A DNA stretch of 64,000 nt from Nocardioides caldifontis (lineage in GTDB: Bacteria > Actinomycetota > Actinomycetes > Propionibacteriales > Nocardioidaceae): positions 496,001 to 560,000 of the forward strand of contig NZ_VHIB01000008.1 in NCBI RefSeq assembly GCF_008087345.1, read 5' to 3'. The notes below the pieces were generated by a model that saw only the letters and a program-made list of their open reading frames with translations, had not been told where the DNA came from and made no database searches. The translations under genes were made by a program, and so were the position numbers. Positions 29,712-39,436 of the stretch are shown here, in pieces; positions within the stretch are counted from its first letter, which is position 1; every line of letters starts with the position of its first letter.

Positions 29712-31108
29712 CGTCCCACGTCGGTGCCGAGCAGGTCGTCCTCGGTCTCACGTCGCACGACGACGGTGGCCACGCCGTCACGCACCGCGACCACCGGCGG
29801 ACGCAGCAGGTGGTTGTAGTTGCTGGCCATCGACCGGCAGTAGGCGCCGGTGCCCGGGACCGCGAGGAGGTCGCCGGGGCGCACGTCACCGGGAAGGAAC
29901 TCGTCGCGCACCACGATGTCGCCGGCCTCGCAGTGCTTGCCGACGACGCGGGCCAGGACCGGGGCGGCGTCCGAGCGCCGGGAGGCCAGGGTGGCCGAGT
30001 AGTCGGCGTCGTACAGCGCGGTGCGGATGTTGTCGCTCATCCCGCCGTCGACGGAGACGTAGGTGCGCGAGGCGCCCGCGTCGAGCCGGACCTCCTTGAC
30101 CGTGCCGACCTCGTAGAGGGTGCACATCGCCGGACCGACGATCGCGCGGCCCGGCTCGATCGAGAGCCGCGGGACGTCGACCTCGAGCGCCCGGGCCTCG
30201 TGCTCGACGATCTTGGTCAGCTCGACGGCCAGCTGCGAGGGGTCCGACGGGTCGTCCTGGGTGGTGTAGGCGATCCCGAAGCCGCCGCCGAGGTCGAGCT
30301 CGGGCATCACCACCCCGAGCTCGTCGGAGACCCGCGCGTGAAGGGCCAGCACCCGCCGCGCGGCGACCTCGAACCCGGAGGTGTCGAAGATCTGCGAGCC
30401 GATGTGGCTGTGCAGGCCGAGCAGCCGGAGCCCCGGCGCGGCCTCGATCCGGCGTACGGCCTCGAACGCGTCGCCGGAGGTGATCGAGAAGCCGAACTTC
30501 TGGTCCTCGTGGGCGGTGGCGATGTACTCGTGGGTGTGCGCCTCGACGCCGGCGGTGACCCGCACCATCAGCGGCGCCTCCGCGCCGGTCTCGGCGGTCA
30601 GCGCGAGGAGCCGGTCGATCTCGTCGAACGAGTCGACGATGATCCGCCCCACCCCCACCTCGAGGGCGCGCCGGAGCTCGACGACCGACTTGTTGTTGCC
30701 GTGGAACCCGATCCGCGCCGGCTCGATGCCGGCCCGGAGCGCGACCGTCAGCTCGCCGCCGGAGCAGACGTCGATGTTCAGCCCCTCCTCGGCGACCCAT
30801 CGCGCGACGGTGGTGCAGATGAACGCCTTCGCGGCGTAGTAGACGTCGTAGTCGGCGAAGGCCTCGCGGAAGGCGCGGGCGCGGCGGCGGAAGTCCTCCT
30901 CGTCGAGGACGTACGCCGGGGTGCCGTGATCGCGGGCGAGGTCGCGGAGGTCGACGCCACCGACGACCAGCGCGCCCTCGTAGGTCTTGCGCGCGGTGAC
31001 CGGCCAGAGCAGCGGCACGAGCGCGTTGGGGTCGGCCGGCTCACGGAGCCAGGCAGGCCCCTTCGTCCCGATGTCGGCGTGCAGCGCGCCGGCCTGGTGC
31101 GACCTCAT
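29708..31108 (-). CDS. lysA: Diaminopimelate decarboxylase
   Basis: This 466-residue fold-III PLP enzyme makes lysine from meso-diaminopimelate. The PLP lysine lies in VYYAAKAFICTTV. LHSHIGSQIFD, LDLGGGFGIAYT and the active-site Cys region GKHCEAGDIVVRD are present. It is first in the operon with hom, thrC and thrB, 10 bp after argS. Confidence 0.95.
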   Translation of the reverse strand: MRSHQAGALHADIGTKGPAWLREPADPNALVPLLWPVTARKTYEGALVVGGVDLRDLARDHGTPAYVLDEEDFRRRARAFREAFADYDVYYAAKAFICTTVARWVAEEGLNIDVCSGGELTVALRAGIEPARIGFHGNNKSVVELRRALEVGVGRIIVDSFDEIDRLLALTAETGAEAPLMVRVTAGVEAHTHEYIATAHEDQKFGFSITSGDAFEAVRRIEAAPGLRLLGLHSHIGSQIFDTSGFEVAARRVLALHARVSDELGVVMPELDLGGGFGIAYTTQDDPSDPSQLAVELTKIVEHEARALEVDVPRLSIEPGRAIVGPAMCTLYEVGTVKEVRLDAGASRTYVSVDGGMSDNIRTALYDADYSATLASRRSDAAPVLARVVGKHCEAGDIVVRDEFLPGDVRPGDLLAVPGTGAYCRSMASNYNHLLRPPVVAVRDGVATVVVRRETEDDLLGTDVGR

Positions 31109-31118
31109 GGCGCCGCTC

Positions 31119-32780
31119 TCACATCCGCTCGGGCGCGGTGACGCCGAGCAGCGCCAGCCCGTTCCCGAGCACGATCCGGGTCGCGGCGACCAGCAGCAGC
31201 CGGGCGCGGTGCAGGTCGCCGGGCTCCTCGTCGCCCTGCGGGAGCACCCGGCAGGCGTCGTAGAACCGGTGGAAGGTGCCGGCGGTCTCCTCGAGGTAGC
31301 GCGCCACCCGGTGCGGCTCGCGCAGCTGCGCGGCGGAGGCGACGACGCGCGGGAACTCGGCGAGCGCCCGGAGCAGGTCGCCCTCCCGCTCGTGCGAGAG
31401 CAGCGCCGGGTCGAAGTCGTCGCCCGCCGGGGCGAGGTCGAGGTCGGCGGCGTTGCGCAGGATCGAGGCGAGCCGGGCGTGGGCGTACTGCACGTAGTAG
31501 ACGGGGTTCTCCGCGCTGGCCCGGGTGATCTCCTCGACGTCGAGCGTCAGCGGGGAGTCCACCGGGTAGCGGGAGAGCGTGTAGCGCAGCGCGTCGACGC
31601 CGATGAGGTCGACCAGCTCGCCCAGGGTCACGATCGAGCCGGCGCGCTTGCTGAGCCGCACCTCCTCGCCGCCGCGGAGGATCTTGACCAGCTGGCCGAT
31701 CAGCACCTCGATGTTCGACTCGGGGTCGTCGCCCGCGCACGCCGCCATCGCCTTCAGCCGGCCGACGTAGCCGTGGTGGTCGGCGCCGAGGAGGTAGATG
31801 CAGAGGTCGAAGCCGCGCTCGCGCTTGTCGACGTAGTAGGCGGTGTCGGAGGCGAAGTAGGTCAGCTCCCCGTTGCTCCGCCGCAGCACCCGGTCCTTGT
31901 CGTCGCCGTAGTCGGTGGTGCGCATCCACAGCGCGCCGTCGGCCTCGTAGAGGTGGCCCTGCTTGTCGAGGACCTGGAGGCCGTGGTCGACCTTGCCCTC
32001 GCCGTAGAGGCTCCGCTCGGAGAACCAGACGTCGAAGTGGGTCTGGAAGACCTCGAGCTGCTGCTGCTGCTCGGCGAGCTGGAGCCGGTAGGCCTCCTCG
32101 CGGAACGCGACCAGCCGCTCGTCGTCGGGCAGGTCGACGATGTCGGGACGCGCCGCGACGACCTGCTCGGCGAGCTCGTGGATGTAGGCGCCGTGGTAGC
32201 CGTCCTCCGGGACCGGCCGGCCCAGGGCCGCGGCCTCGACGGACGCGCCGAACTTGTCCATCTGGTTGCCGCGGTCGTTGACGTAGAACTCGCGGGTCAC
32301 CGAGGCCCCCGCCGCCTCCATCACCCGGGCGAGGGCGTCGCCCACCGCCGCCCACCGGGTGTGCCCGAGGTGCAGCGGACCCGTGGGGTTCGCGGAGATG
32401 AACTCGACGTTGACCGAGCGTCCGGCGAGCGCCTCGTTGCGGCCGTACGACGCCCCGGCGGCCACGACCTGCGCCGCGACCCTCCCCTGGGCGCCGGCCT
32501 CGACCGTGATGTTGAGGAACCCGGGACCCGCGACCTGCACGTCGGCGACGCCGCCGACCTCGCGGAGCGCGTCGGCGAGCAGCCCCGCCAGCTCCTGGGG
32601 GCGCATCCCCGCCTTCTTGGCGAGCTGGAGCGCGACGTTGGTCGCGTAGTCGCCGTGGCTGCGGACCTTCGGCCGCTCCACGACCACGGAGCCCGGCACC
32701 TCGGCCAGCGCCACGGCGCCACGGGTCACCAGCCCTTCGAGGACGTGGACGACCGCGTCGGAGATCTGCTGGGGGGTCAC
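31119..32780 (-). CDS. argS: Arginyl-tRNA synthetase
   Basis: This 553-residue class I synthetase has the HIGH-type motif HLGH (SANPTGPLHLGHTRWAAVGD), a degenerate KMSKS-type loop (VRLSKRAGSIVTL), and the C-terminal anticodon-binding DALR domain (VQYAHARLASILRNA). Its GTG start is 90 bp from a divergent tRNA-Arg(CCG) gene, one of the tRNAs it charges. Confidence 0.96.
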   Translation of the reverse strand: MTPQQISDAVVHVLEGLVTRGAVALAEVPGSVVVERPKVRSHGDYATNVALQLAKKAGMRPQELAGLLADALREVGGVADVQVAGPGFLNITVEAGAQGRVAAQVVAAGASYGRNEALAGRSVNVEFISANPTGPLHLGHTRWAAVGDALARVMEAAGASVTREFYVNDRGNQMDKFGASVEAAALGRPVPEDGYHGAYIHELAEQVVAARPDIVDLPDDERLVAFREEAYRLQLAEQQQQLEVFQTHFDVWFSERSLYGEGKVDHGLQVLDKQGHLYEADGALWMRTTDYGDDKDRVLRRSNGELTYFASDTAYYVDKRERGFDLCIYLLGADHHGYVGRLKAMAACAGDDPESNIEVLIGQLVKILRGGEEVRLSKRAGSIVTLGELVDLIGVDALRYTLSRYPVDSPLTLDVEEITRASAENPVYYVQYAHARLASILRNAADLDLAPAGDDFDPALLSHEREGDLLRALAEFPRVVASAAQLREPHRVARYLEETAGTFHRFYDACRVLPQGDEEPGDLHRARLLLVAATRIVLGNGLALLGVTAPERM

Positions 32781-32870
32781 CTGCCGAGTTTATCGGCGGT
32801 GTCGAAGCGATACCGGCGGCGGTCCGCTGCCTGGTAGTCATGTAGGCTTCCGGCGCGTCAAGGCCGCGAG

Positions 32871-32942
32871 GCCCCCGTAGCTCAGGGGATAGAGCACCGC
32901 CCTCCGGAGGCGGGAGCGTAGGTTCGAATCCTACCGGGGGCG
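32871..32942 (+). tRNA. tRNA-Arg (anticodon CCG)
   Basis: The cloverleaf is complete. Acceptor GCCCCCG pairs with CGGGGGC. The D stem is GCTC/GAGC, the anticodon stem CCGCC/GGCGG with loop CTCCGGA, and the T arm GTAGG-TTCGAAT-CCTAC. The discriminator is G. The CCA end is not encoded (GCA follows). The anticodon CCG reads the Arg codon CGG, common in this GC-rich genome. Confidence 0.97.
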
Positions 32943-33042
32943 CAGGTGAGCCCGAGCCGAGCTTGCTCGAGCTCGTGGCGAGGCAAGTCCCCGGTCGAGG
33001 AGCGCAGCGACGAGCACCGGGGGCGCTTCTCTTGGAAGCGCG

Positions 33043-33993
33043 TCAGCAGCCGCGCTCGAAGGTCCCGTCGTTGCGGGCCTCGTTCCCGAGCCGGCGGGCC
33101 GTCGAGACGTCGGGGATCACGATGCTCGCCCCTCCTGCGGTGCCGAACGAGCCGCCGATCACGCAGCCGCGGAGCCGGTCGGGGCGGACCTTGGTGACCG
33201 CGCGGGCGAGCCGGTAGAGCTCCACCGGCGACAGGTCGGTGTTGGTGTTGCGCAGCACGGAGAGCACCCCCCGCTCGAAGAACCCGGGGCGGTCCAGGCG
33301 GCTGCGCACCGTGGCCAGGGTCCCGCGGAGCAGTGCCTGCTGGTTCGCCGACCGGTCGAAGTCGCCCCGCGGAAGGGCGTAGCGGGCGCGGCTGAAGAAC
33401 AGCGCCTCACGGGCGTCGAGCCGGTTCCGGCCCTGCCGGACGTGGCCGGGCATCTTGGGGTCGGTGATGTCGAACCGCGACTGCACCACCACGCCGCCGG
33501 CGGTGTACACCATCGACTGCAGCCCCTCGAACGTGGTGGTGAAGACGTAGTCCGGCCGGACCCCCACCAGGTCCCCGACGGCGCGGGCCATCAGTGGCGG
33601 ACCGCCGTACGTCATGGCGGCGTTGATCTTGTCGCTGCCCCGGCCGGGGATGGGGACGTAGGAGTCGCGCGGCACGCCGATCATCACGCCGCGGCCGGTC
33701 TCGAGGTTGAGCCCCACCATCTGGATCGCGTCCGCGCGCGAGCGCCACGGCGGGTCGCCGGGACGGGCGTCGGAGCCCAGGACCAGGACCCAGACCATGC
33801 GGCGGTCGTGGTCGACGCCGTCGGCGCGGTCGACCTTGACCAGGGAGGCCGGGGTGCTCCTCAGCGACGGGTCGGGCACCACCAGCGCCGCCACCGCGAG
33901 GACGACGGCCAGCAGGGCCGTCCTGCGCCAGCGGTACGCGCGGCCGCGACCACGCCTGGCGTCGAGCCTGCTCGTGCGTGTGCTCGCGGTCAC
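33043..33993 (-). CDS. LytR-CpsA-Psr (LCP) family cell-wall glycopolymer ligase
   Basis: This 316-residue membrane-anchored protein has a basic N-terminus and one membrane helix (about residues 24-41, TALLAVVLAVAALVV). An external LCP domain follows with VWVLVLGSDARPGD, SRADAIQMVGLNLETGRGVM, GVPRDSYVPIPG and DKINAAMTYGG. LCP enzymes attach undecaprenyl- or decaprenyl-linked polymers to peptidoglycan or related cell-wall acceptors. The GTG start overlaps the upstream membrane protein's stop by 4 bp, so the two are co-translated. Confidence 0.9.
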   Translation of the reverse strand: MTASTRTSRLDARRGRGRAYRWRRTALLAVVLAVAALVVPDPSLRSTPASLVKVDRADGVDHDRRMVWVLVLGSDARPGDPPWRSRADAIQMVGLNLETGRGVMIGVPRDSYVPIPGRGSDKINAAMTYGGPPLMARAVGDLVGVRPDYVFTTTFEGLQSMVYTAGGVVVQSRFDITDPKMPGHVRQGRNRLDAREALFFSRARYALPRGDFDRSANQQALLRGTLATVRSRLDRPGFFERGVLSVLRNTNTDLSPVELYRLARAVTKVRPDRLRGCVIGGSFGTAGGASIVIPDVSTARRLGNEARNDGTFERGC

Positions 33994-34664
33994 CGGTTGC
34001 CTCCGCTCGTGCCGTCCTTCTCGGTGCTGGCGTCGACGCGTCCACCGGCACCCGACATCGCCAGCTCGTAGCCGAAGACCTGCCACCCGCGACGCGTCGG
34101 GGTCAGGTGCAGCTGGCCGGTCACCGTCGAGCGTGAACCGTCGGCGGTGAGCACCAGCCTGACGGCTGCCGTCGCCCCCACCGGCTGGCGCGGGCGCGGC
34201 GAGAGCACCGCCACCCGGACCCGGCCCGAGCGGAGCACCGGCGGCTCACCGTCACCGGCGCCGAGCCGCCGACCGGTCGTCACGTCGGCGTCACGACGGG
34301 CCAGCCGGCGCGCCTTGTCGGTGAACCCGGGGAACGCCTTGCCCCGGCCGACGTACGCGTCCTCGACGTACTCCTCGAGCAGCACGCGGAGCTGCTTCGC
34401 GAGCCGCCGCTCGGCGGCCGGGTGCAGCTTCCCGGCGACCCGCACCACCCGGGTGGGCACCGCGACGCCCGGATCGCCCTTCTCGTCCGCAGGCTCGCCG
34501 GGCTCCGTGGCGGTCGGGGCGTCCTCCTCGTCACCCGAGAGCGCGAGCACCGCCGCACCCCCGCCGAGCAGGAGCACGACCACGGCGACCAGCGCGACGA
34601 CCAGGGTCCGGCGGGACCGGGCCGGCGGTCGCGAGGCGTCGTCGGACGCATGAGGAGAGCGCAT
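33990..34664 (-). CDS. Uncharacterised single-pass membrane protein, coupled to the LCP gene
   Basis: This 224-residue protein has one N-terminal membrane helix (about 20-42, [20 protein letters not shown]) and an acidic Thr/Pro/Glu linker. A mixed alpha/beta extracytoplasmic domain follows that ends in [20 protein letters not shown], reminiscent of NTF2-like or Mce-associated domains. I cannot assign a family firmly. Co-translation with the LCP ligase suggests a role in the same cell-envelope step. Confidence 0.6.
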   Translation of the reverse strand: MRSPHASDDASRPPARSRRTLVVALVAVVVLLLGGGAAVLALSGDEEDAPTATEPGEPADEKGDPGVAVPTRVVRVAGKLHPAAERRLAKQLRVLLEEYVEDAYVGRGKAFPGFTDKARRLARRDADVTTGRRLGAGDGEPPVLRSGRVRVAVLSPRPRQPVGATAAVRLVLTADGSRSTVTGQLHLTPTRRGWQVFGYELAMSGAGGRVDASTEKDGTSGGNR

Positions 34665-34864
34665 ACGGGCATTCTCGACGTGGCGCGGGGCCGGGCTCGT
34701 GGCACCCCCTGTGGAAGGTCCAGGTCGGCGCGCCGCACCAGCAGCCGCGCACGCTGGTGCGAAGGACTAGATTGGAGGCCGGTCCCACCGCGGTCCGAGA
34801 AGCGGTGACCGACGGCACACCCACACGGCGAACCACGACTGCAGCGGAAGAGGCGAACAAGAGA

Positions 34865-37800
34865 GTGGCCGAGTCTGTCCACCAGCACAAGACCGGTGAC
34901 CAGCCGGACCCGATGGCGGACTTCGGGGCGAACGAGTGGCTCGTCGACGAGATGCTCGAGCGGTACCAGGCCGACCCCTCGAGCGTCGACGACGCATGGC
35001 TGGCCTTCTTCCGCGAGCGCGGTCTCGCGCCGGGCGCCAACGGCGGCAGCCGCGCCGGAGGTGAGGGCTCCTCGAAGAAGAACGAGGAGGAGGCACCCGG
35101 GGACCGGGCGGACGCGGCCTCCTCGCAGGCCCGGAGCGCGCCGCCGGTCGCCAAGGCCAAGACGGCGAAGGCAGCCCGCGACACCAAGCCCACCGCCGAC
35201 GACACCGTCGTGACCCCCCGGGCCCGCGCCGCGGACATCTCCCGCAACGCGCGGTCCGGGAAGAGCAGCGGTGGCTCCGCGGAGCGCACCACCCCGCAGA
35301 CCGACGTCGCCACCCGCGCCGACGCGGTGCCGGCTCCCCCGGCCTCCCGGCCGGTGCCCAAGGAGAAGGCCCCCGCGGACCTGCCGGACGCGACCGACGA
35401 GCCCCGGCTGACCCAGCTGCGCGGCGCCCCGATGCGCACCGCGCAGAACATGGACGCCAGCCTCTCGGTGCCCACCGCGACCAGCGTGCGCAGCGTGCCG
35501 GTCAAGCTGCTGTGGGACAACCGCATCGTCATCAACAACCACCTCGCCCGCGCACGCGGCGGCAAGGTGTCGTTCACCCACCTCATCGGCTACGCCATGG
35601 TCAAGGCGCTCAAGTCGATGCCGGAGATGAACAACGGCTACGACGTGGTCGACGGCAAGCCGCAGCTGGTGCAGCCGGCGCACGTGAACCTCGGCCTCGC
35701 GATCGACATGCAGAAGTCCGACGGGACGCGCCAGCTGCTCGTGCCGTCGATCAAGGCCGCGGAGACCATGGACTTCGCGGAGTTCTGGACGGCCTACGAG
35801 GACCTCGTCCGCAAGGCCCGCAACGGCAAGCTGCAGGTCTCCGACTTCCAGGGCACCTCGATCAGCCTCACCAACCCCGGCACGATCGGGACCAACCACT
35901 CCGTGCCGCGGCTGATGAAGGGCCAGGGGTGCATCATCGGCGTCGGGTCGATGGAGTACCCCCCGGAGTTCCAGGGCGCGTCGGAGGAGACCCTCACCCG
36001 CAACGCGGTCAGCAAGATCATGACGCTGACCTCGACGTACGACCACCGGGTGATCCAGGGCGCGCAGTCGGGCGAGTACCTCAAGCGCATCCACGCGCTG
36101 CTGCTCGGCGAGGACGGCTTCTACGACGAGATCTTCCGGGCGCTGCGGATCCCCTACGAGCCGATCCGCTGGGCGCGGGACATCTCCACCAACCACGACG
36201 ACGACATCAGCAAGCAGGCCCGGATCCTCGAGCTGATCCACGCCTACCGGGTGCGCGGCCACATGATGGCCGACACCGACCCGCTGGAGTACCAGCAGCG
36301 CAGCCACCCCGACCTCGAGATCGAGTCGCACGGGCTGACGCTGTGGGACCTCGACCGCGAGTTCGCCACCGGCTCGTTCGGCGGCGACCGGCGGTTCATG
36401 AAGCTCCGCGACATCCTCGGGATCCTCCGCGACTCGTACTGCCGCACGATCGGCATCGAGTACATGCACATCCAGGACCCGGAGCAGCGCCGCTGGATCC
36501 AGCAGCGGGTCGAGCAGCCGCACGTGAAGCCGCCCCGCGAGGAGCAGCTGCGGATCCTGCTGAAGCTCAACCAGGCCGAGGCGTTCGAGACCTTCCTGCA
36601 GACCAAGTTCGTCGGCCAGAAGCGGTTCAGCCTCGAGGGCGGCGAGACGACGATCCCGCTGATCGACGAGATCTGCGAGAACGCCGCCGAGTCCGGCCTC
36701 GTCGAGGTCTGCATCGGCATGGCCCACCGCGGACGGCTCAACGTGCTCGCGAACATCGTCGGCAAGTCCTACAGCCAGATCTTCGCGGAGTTCGAGGGCA
36801 ACATCGACCCGCGGACCGTGCAGGGCTCCGGCGACGTGAAGTACCACCTGGGCGCCGACGGCGTCTTCACCGCCGACTCCGGGGCCAAGATCGACGTCTC
36901 GGTGGCGGCGAACCCGTCGCACCTCGAGACCGTCGACCCGGTGCTCGAGGGCATCGCGCGCGCCAAGCAGGACGTCCTCGACCGGGGCGCCGAGTTCCCG
37001 GTCCTGCCGCTGCTCGTCCACGGTGACGCGGCGTTCGCGGGCCAGGGCGTGGTCGCCGAGACGCTGAACCTGTCGCAGCTGCGGGGCTACCGCACCGGCG
37101 GGACGATCCACGTGGTCGTCAACAACCAGGTCGGCTTCACCACCTCGCCGTCGCAGTCGCGCTCCTCGCTCTACTGCACCGACGTGGCGCGGATGGTCCA
37201 GGCGCCGATCTTCCACGTCAACGCCGACGACCCCGAGGCCTGCATCCGCGTCGCCCGGCTCGCCTTCGAGTACCGCCAGGCATTCAACAAGGACGTCGTC
37301 ATCGACCTCGTCTGCTACCGCCGCCGCGGCCACAACGAGGGTGACGACCCGTCGTACACCCAGCCGCTGATGTACGACCTGATCGAGCAGAAGCGCTCGG
37401 TGCGCAAGCTCTACACCGAGTCCCTGATCGGTCGTGGCGACATCACGCTGGAGGAGGCCGAGCAGGTCCTCCGCGACTACCAGGAGCAGCTCGAGCGGGT
37501 GTTCCGGGAGGTCCGCGAGGGCGAGTCGACGCCCGACCAGTGGACGACCGTGCCGGAGTACCCCGAGAAGCCGGCCCACAAGGCGACGACCGCCATCAGC
37601 CGGGAGGTGCTCAAGCGGGTCGCCGACGCACACGTCAACGCCCCCGAGGGGTTCACCGTCCACCCGAAGGTGCTCCCCCAGCTGCAGCGGCGCGCCGCGG
37701 CGATCACCGACGGTCCGATCGACTGGGCCACCGGCGAGATCCTCGCCTTCGCCTCGCTGCTGATGGACGGGCGCCCGGTCCGGCTCGCCGGCCAGGACTC

Positions 37801-38740
37801 CCGACGCGGCACGTTCACCCAGCGGTTCGCGACGATCATCGACCGCCGCAACGGTGACGAGTGGACGCCGCTGTCGAACCTCAGCGAGGACCAGGCGAAG
37901 TTCTACGTCTACGACTCGCTGCTCTCGGAGTACGCCGCGCTCGGCTTCGAGTACGGCTACTCCGTCGCCCGCCCCGAGGCGCTGGTGATGTGGGAGGCGC
38001 AGTTCGGCGACTTCGTCAACGGCGCCCAGACGGTGATCGACGAGTACATCACCGCCGGCGAGACCAAGTGGGGCCAGCAGTCGGGCGTCGTCCTGCTGCT
38101 GCCGCACGGCTACGAGGGCCAGGGGCCGGACCACTCCTCCGCGCGGATCGAGCGGTTCCTCACGATGGCCGCCGACGAGGCCTTCGTCGTGGCCCAGCCG
38201 TCGACCCCGGCCAGCCACTTCCACCTGCTCCGCCAGCACTCGCTGGGCGAGGAGCACCGGCCGCTCATCGTCTTCACCCCGAAGTCGATGCTGCGCCGCA
38301 AGGAGGCTGCCTCGACCCCGGAGGACTTCACCGAGGGCGCGTTCCTGCCGGTGATCGGCGACAACGGCGTCGACCCCGAGAAGGTCGAGAAGGTGCTGCT
38401 CTGCTCCGGCCGCGTCACGTGGGACCTCATGGCCCACCGCAAGAAGGCCGAGGCCGACGACCCGCGCACCGCGATCGTGCGGATCGAGCAGCTCTACCCC
38501 CGGCCGGTCGAGGAGCTGGAGGAGGAGCTCGGGCGGTTCCCGAACCTCAAGGAGGTCCGCTGGGTCCAGGACGAGCCGGCGAACATGGGGCCGTGGCCGC
38601 ACTTCAAGCTGCACGTGGCCGACAAGCTGTCCGTCCCGGTGTCGCGCGTCTCCCGTCCGGAGTCGACCTCCCCGGCGGTCGGCCAGGCGAGCCGGCACAA
38701 GCAGGAGCAGCAGGAGCTGCTGCAGCAGGCCTTCGCCTGA
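34865..38740 (+). CDS. kgd: Multifunctional 2-oxoglutarate metabolism enzyme KGD (E1o with E2o-like domain)
   Basis: This 1291-residue protein has an N-terminal E1-type segment ([16 protein letters not shown]), a long Ala/Pro/Lys linker (residues about 60-180), an E2 succinyltransferase core ([34 protein letters not shown]) and the thiamine-dependent E1 domain ([30 protein letters not shown]). It converts 2-oxoglutarate in the TCA cycle, as KGD/OdhA does in actinobacteria, where GarA/OdhI inhibits it. The HxxxD motif of E2 reads HRVIQG, as in mycobacterial KGD. The GTG start at 34865 is by homology; a GTG at 34805 is also possible. Confidence 0.93.
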   Translation: MAESVHQHKTGDQPDPMADFGANEWLVDEMLERYQADPSSVDDAWLAFFRERGLAPGANGGSRAGGEGSSKKNEEEAPGDRADAASSQARSAPPVAKAKTAKAARDTKPTADDTVVTPRARAADISRNARSGKSSGGSAERTTPQTDVATRADAVPAPPASRPVPKEKAPADLPDATDEPRLTQLRGAPMRTAQNMDASLSVPTATSVRSVPVKLLWDNRIVINNHLARARGGKVSFTHLIGYAMVKALKSMPEMNNGYDVVDGKPQLVQPAHVNLGLAIDMQKSDGTRQLLVPSIKAAETMDFAEFWTAYEDLVRKARNGKLQVSDFQGTSISLTNPGTIGTNHSVPRLMKGQGCIIGVGSMEYPPEFQGASEETLTRNAVSKIMTLTSTYDHRVIQGAQSGEYLKRIHALLLGEDGFYDEIFRALRIPYEPIRWARDISTNHDDDISKQARILELIHAYRVRGHMMADTDPLEYQQRSHPDLEIESHGLTLWDLDREFATGSFGGDRRFMKLRDILGILRDSYCRTIGIEYMHIQDPEQRRWIQQRVEQPHVKPPREEQLRILLKLNQAEAFETFLQTKFVGQKRFSLEGGETTIPLIDEICENAAESGLVEVCIGMAHRGRLNVLANIVGKSYSQIFAEFEGNIDPRTVQGSGDVKYHLGADGVFTADSGAKIDVSVAANPSHLETVDPVLEGIARAKQDVLDRGAEFPVLPLLVHGDAAFAGQGVVAETLNLSQLRGYRTGGTIHVVVNNQVGFTTSPSQSRSSLYCTDVARMVQAPIFHVNADDPEACIRVARLAFEYRQAFNKDVVIDLVCYRRRGHNEGDDPSYTQPLMYDLIEQKRSVRKLYTESLIGRGDITLEEAEQVLRDYQEQLERVFREVREGESTPDQWTTVPEYPEKPAHKATTAISREVLKRVADAHVNAPEGFTVHPKVLPQLQRRAAAITDGPIDWATGEILAFASLLMDGRPVRLAGQDSRRGTFTQRFATIIDRRNGDEWTPLSNLSEDQAKFYVYDSLLSEYAALGFEYGYSVARPEALVMWEAQFGDFVNGAQTVIDEYITAGETKWGQQSGVVLLLPHGYEGQGPDHSSARIERFLTMAADEAFVVAQPSTPASHFHLLRQHSLGEEHRPLIVFTPKSMLRRKEAASTPEDFTEGAFLPVIGDNGVDPEKVEKVLLCSGRVTWDLMAHRKKAEADDPRTAIVRIEQLYPRPVEELEEELGRFPNLKEVRWVQDEPANMGPWPHFKLHVADKLSVPVSRVSRPESTSPAVGQASRHKQEQQELLQQAFA

Positions 38741-38751
38741 CGGGGCCGCGG

Positions 38752-38928
38752 GTGTACTTCACCGACCGGGGCATCGAGGAGCTCCTGAGCCGGCGTGGCG
38801 AGGAGGAGGTCAGCATCGCCTGGCTCGCCGACCGGCTGCAGGAGTTCGTCGACCTCAACCCCGACTTCGAGGTGCCCGTCGAGCGGCTCGCCACCTGGCT
38901 CGCCCGCCTCGACGACGAGGACGACTGA
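38752..38928 (+). CDS. DUF6104 family small protein
   Basis: This 58-residue acidic protein (GTG start, MYFTDRGIEELLSRR, then DLNPDFEVPVERLATWLARL) matches a small actinobacterial family named DUF6104. It follows kgd by 11 bp and is probably on the same transcript. The function is unknown. A role as a KGD partner is speculation based only on position. Confidence 0.8.
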   Translation: MYFTDRGIEELLSRRGEEEVSIAWLADRLQEFVDLNPDFEVPVERLATWLARLDDEDD

Positions 38929-38976
38929 CCTGCGGACGGACATGAACGCTGACGCCGTACGCCGGTGATCTGCCGT

Positions 38977-39026
38977 TCCCGACGTACGGACGGATCGGGG
39001 CCTGGCCAACCGTCCGTACGTCGGGA
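38977..39026. repeat. Perfect 17-bp inverted repeat between convergent genes
   Basis: TCCCGACGTACGGACGG (38977-38993) and its exact complement (39010-39026) enclose a 16-nt loop. There is no T-run on either side. It lies just before two copies of the dispersed 23-bp repeat, in the gap between DUF6104 and the DksA-like gene. It could be a bidirectional terminator or part of a composite repeat element. Confidence 0.8.
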
Positions 39027-39042
39027 GCCACAGGCCCCAGCC

Positions 39043-39098
39043 CGCCACGAGGGGCGGCTCGACACCACACACGCGCGCCACGAAGGGCGGCTCGACAC
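39043..39098. repeat. Dispersed 23-bp repeat, locus 3 (two copies, 33-bp period)
   Basis: Copies at 39043-39065 and 39076-39098 read CGCCACGAGGGGCGG and CGCCACGAAGGGCGG, each followed by CTCGACAC. The second ends 3 bp before the DksA-like stop codon. They lie between convergent genes and downstream of the 17-bp inverted repeat. Confidence 0.87.
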
Positions 39099-39101
39099 CG
39101 G

Positions 39102-39434
39102 TCAGGAGGCGCAGGCGACGCAGGTGCGGGCCACCGGGCGCGCCTCGAGCCGGCCCTCGGGGATCGGCTCGCCGCACCGCTCGCACCGGCCGTACCTGCC
39201 GTCCTCGACCCGGGCCAGCGCCGCGTCGATCTCCCGCAGGTGCCGCTGCGCCTGGCGGACCAGCGTGCTGACCTGCGACCGCTCGAAGGCGATCGTGGCG
39301 CCCTCGGGGTCGTGCTCGTCGTCGGCGTTCGACCCCTCCGAGGCCTCGACCATCGCGCCGAAGTCGGCCTGCAGGGCGGTGAGCCGGTCGAGGGTGGAGC
39401 GGCGCTCCTCCTCGAGCCGTCGCCGGGCGTCCAC
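39102..39434 (-). CDS. TraR/DksA-family zinc-finger protein
   Basis: This 110-residue protein has an N-terminal coiled coil (RRLEEERRSTLDRLTALQ) and a C-terminal four-Cys zinc finger (GRCERCGEPI...ARTCVACA). DksA/TraR proteins enter the RNA polymerase secondary channel; actinobacterial members often lack the acidic tip typical of E. coli DksA. The GTG start is 2 bp after the stop of the dehydrogenase gene, so the pair is an operon. Confidence 0.88.
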   Translation of the reverse strand: MDARRRLEEERRSTLDRLTALQADFGAMVEASEGSNADDEHDPEGATIAFERSQVSTLVRQAQRHLREIDAALARVEDGRYGRCERCGEPIPEGRLEARPVARTCVACAS

Positions 39435-39436
39435 GG

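Noticed and set aside
32989-33022. CCCCGG...CCGGGG hairpin after tRNA-Arg as a terminator
   Set aside because: The arms are 6 bp with a 22-nt loop and only a weak CTTCTCTT tail. It is possible but not strong enough to annotate.
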